Assembly (NCBI GenBank): GCA_013205645.1
Contig: JABMMH010000034.1
Location: forward strand, 1-5,845
Reading direction: 5' to 3'
Source: Polaromonas sp.
Lineage (GTDB): Bacteria; Pseudomonadota; Gammaproteobacteria; Burkholderiales; Burkholderiaceae_C
Length of the DNA stretch: 5,845 bases
Both the position numbers and the translations under genes were made by a program. This document shows positions 5,551 through 5,845 of this stretch, piece after piece (the first letter of the stretch is position 1; every line of letters starts with the position of its first letter). The notes beneath the pieces were generated by a model. That model made no database searches. It was not told where the DNA came from and saw only the letters and a program-made list of their open reading frames with translations.

Positions 5551-5845
5551 TTAAAAACTGATCAGTCTCAAATTGAAAGCCCGCTCGACAAACCAGAACA
5601 AGGCGACGACAGCCGTGATGATAGAGCCGCTTTTGAAGATGCCGCGACGGTAAAAGGCGGTGTTCCGCAGCAGGTAAGCGGCGGGCAGAAACGCCGCCAC
5701 GATCGCCAGTTGACCGATTTCTACGCCCAAGTTAAAGCCGAGCAAGGACAACACCAGCGCGTCCTTGGGCAAGCCTAATTCGGTCAGCACGCTGGCGAAT
5801 CCAAAGCCGTGAATCAGCCCAAAAACGAAAGCCACCAACCAGCGC
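5551..5845 (-). CDS. HupE/UreJ-type membrane protein, C-terminal part (5' end outside window)
   Basis: The frame stays open to the window edge, entering with Arg-Trp just before a TTG codon at 5838 that is read here as internal Leu rather than a start. About 97 residues remain, with three hydrophobic helices: FGLIHGFGFASVL, then the long segment from ALVLSLLGFNLGVEIGQL to about AAYLL, then SIITAVVALFWFVERAF. The FGLxHGFGFA and GFNxGVExGQ motifs are characteristic of the HupE/UreJ_2 family. Classical HupE/UreJ proteins are linked to nickel supply for hydrogenase or urease, but this second group is common without either enzyme and its substrate is not established. No hydrogenase or urease gene is in view. 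It ends at TAA 5551-5553 and converges on the 65-residue gene with no room for a terminator between them. Confidence 0.85.
   Translation of the reverse strand, partial: RWLVAFVFGLIHGFGFASVLTELGLPKDALVLSLLGFNLGVEIGQLAIVAAFLPAAYLLRNTAFYRRGIFKSGSIITAVVALFWFVERAFNLRLISF

Noticed and set aside
5515..5778. Plus-strand frame of 87 codons opposite the HupE-type gene
   Set aside because: The minus-strand frame has clear membrane helices and family motifs. The plus frame is Gln/Asp-rich filler and overlaps the end of the 65-residue gene.
5551..5845. Nickel transporter linked to urease or hydrogenase
   Set aside because: The HupE/UreJ_2 motifs are present, but no urease or hydrogenase gene is in view and this subgroup's substrate is not established, so no metal-transport function is claimed.
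1..5845. CRISPR array, insertion sequence, phage or toxin-antitoxin module
   Set aside because: No spaced direct repeats, transposase motifs, terminal inverted repeats or small paired toxin-like genes were found. Gene content looks like ordinary chromosome.

Overview
The window looks like chromosomal DNA from a betaproteobacterium, most likely Burkholderiales and close to Comamonadaceae. The grounds are two orphan Bug-type (TctC-family) periplasmic binding proteins, a family hugely expanded in that order, a long-form proteobacterial PurL, and moderately GC-rich coding sequence. This placement is inferred from protein character, not from any search.

Layout. Positions 1-516 (+) hold the last 171 codons of purL, including the glutamine amidotransferase triad. 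A 92-bp spacer follows that is unusually rich in inverted repeats and includes a perfect 22-bp palindrome just before the next gene's ribosome binding site. Positions 609-1580 (+) encode Bug protein 1. A strong hairpin terminator at about 1603-1638 separates it from a convergent minus-strand block. Read in its own direction, that block is a FemAB/GNAT-like acyltransferase (5339 to 4389), Bug protein 2 (4299 to 3289) and a gamma-glutamyltranspeptidase-fold hydrolase (3258 to 1654). The last two are spaced like an operon. Divergent from the FemAB gene, with only 5 bp between the apparent start codons, is a 65-residue one-helix membrane protein (5345-5542, +). It runs to within 8 bp of the stop of a truncated HupE/UreJ-type membrane protein (5845 to 5551, -).

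How the genes fit together. PurL is de novo purine synthesis and unrelated to the rest. Two secreted solute-binding proteins flanking a cytoplasmic Ntn-hydrolase suggest capture of a small carboxylate or amide in the periplasm and hydrolysis of an amide bond inside the cell. No TctA/TctB transporter genes are in the window. The hydrolase keeps the autoprocessing threonine but appears to lack the arginine, aspartate and serine pair that bind the gamma-glutamyl group in E. coli GGT, so its substrate may not be glutathione.

I see no CRISPR array, mobile element, tRNA, rRNA or phage gene, and no clear sign of a wholly new multi-gene system. The most worthwhile leads are the altered active site of the GGT-like enzyme, the palindrome upstream of Bug 1, and the very tight divergent start pair around 5340.
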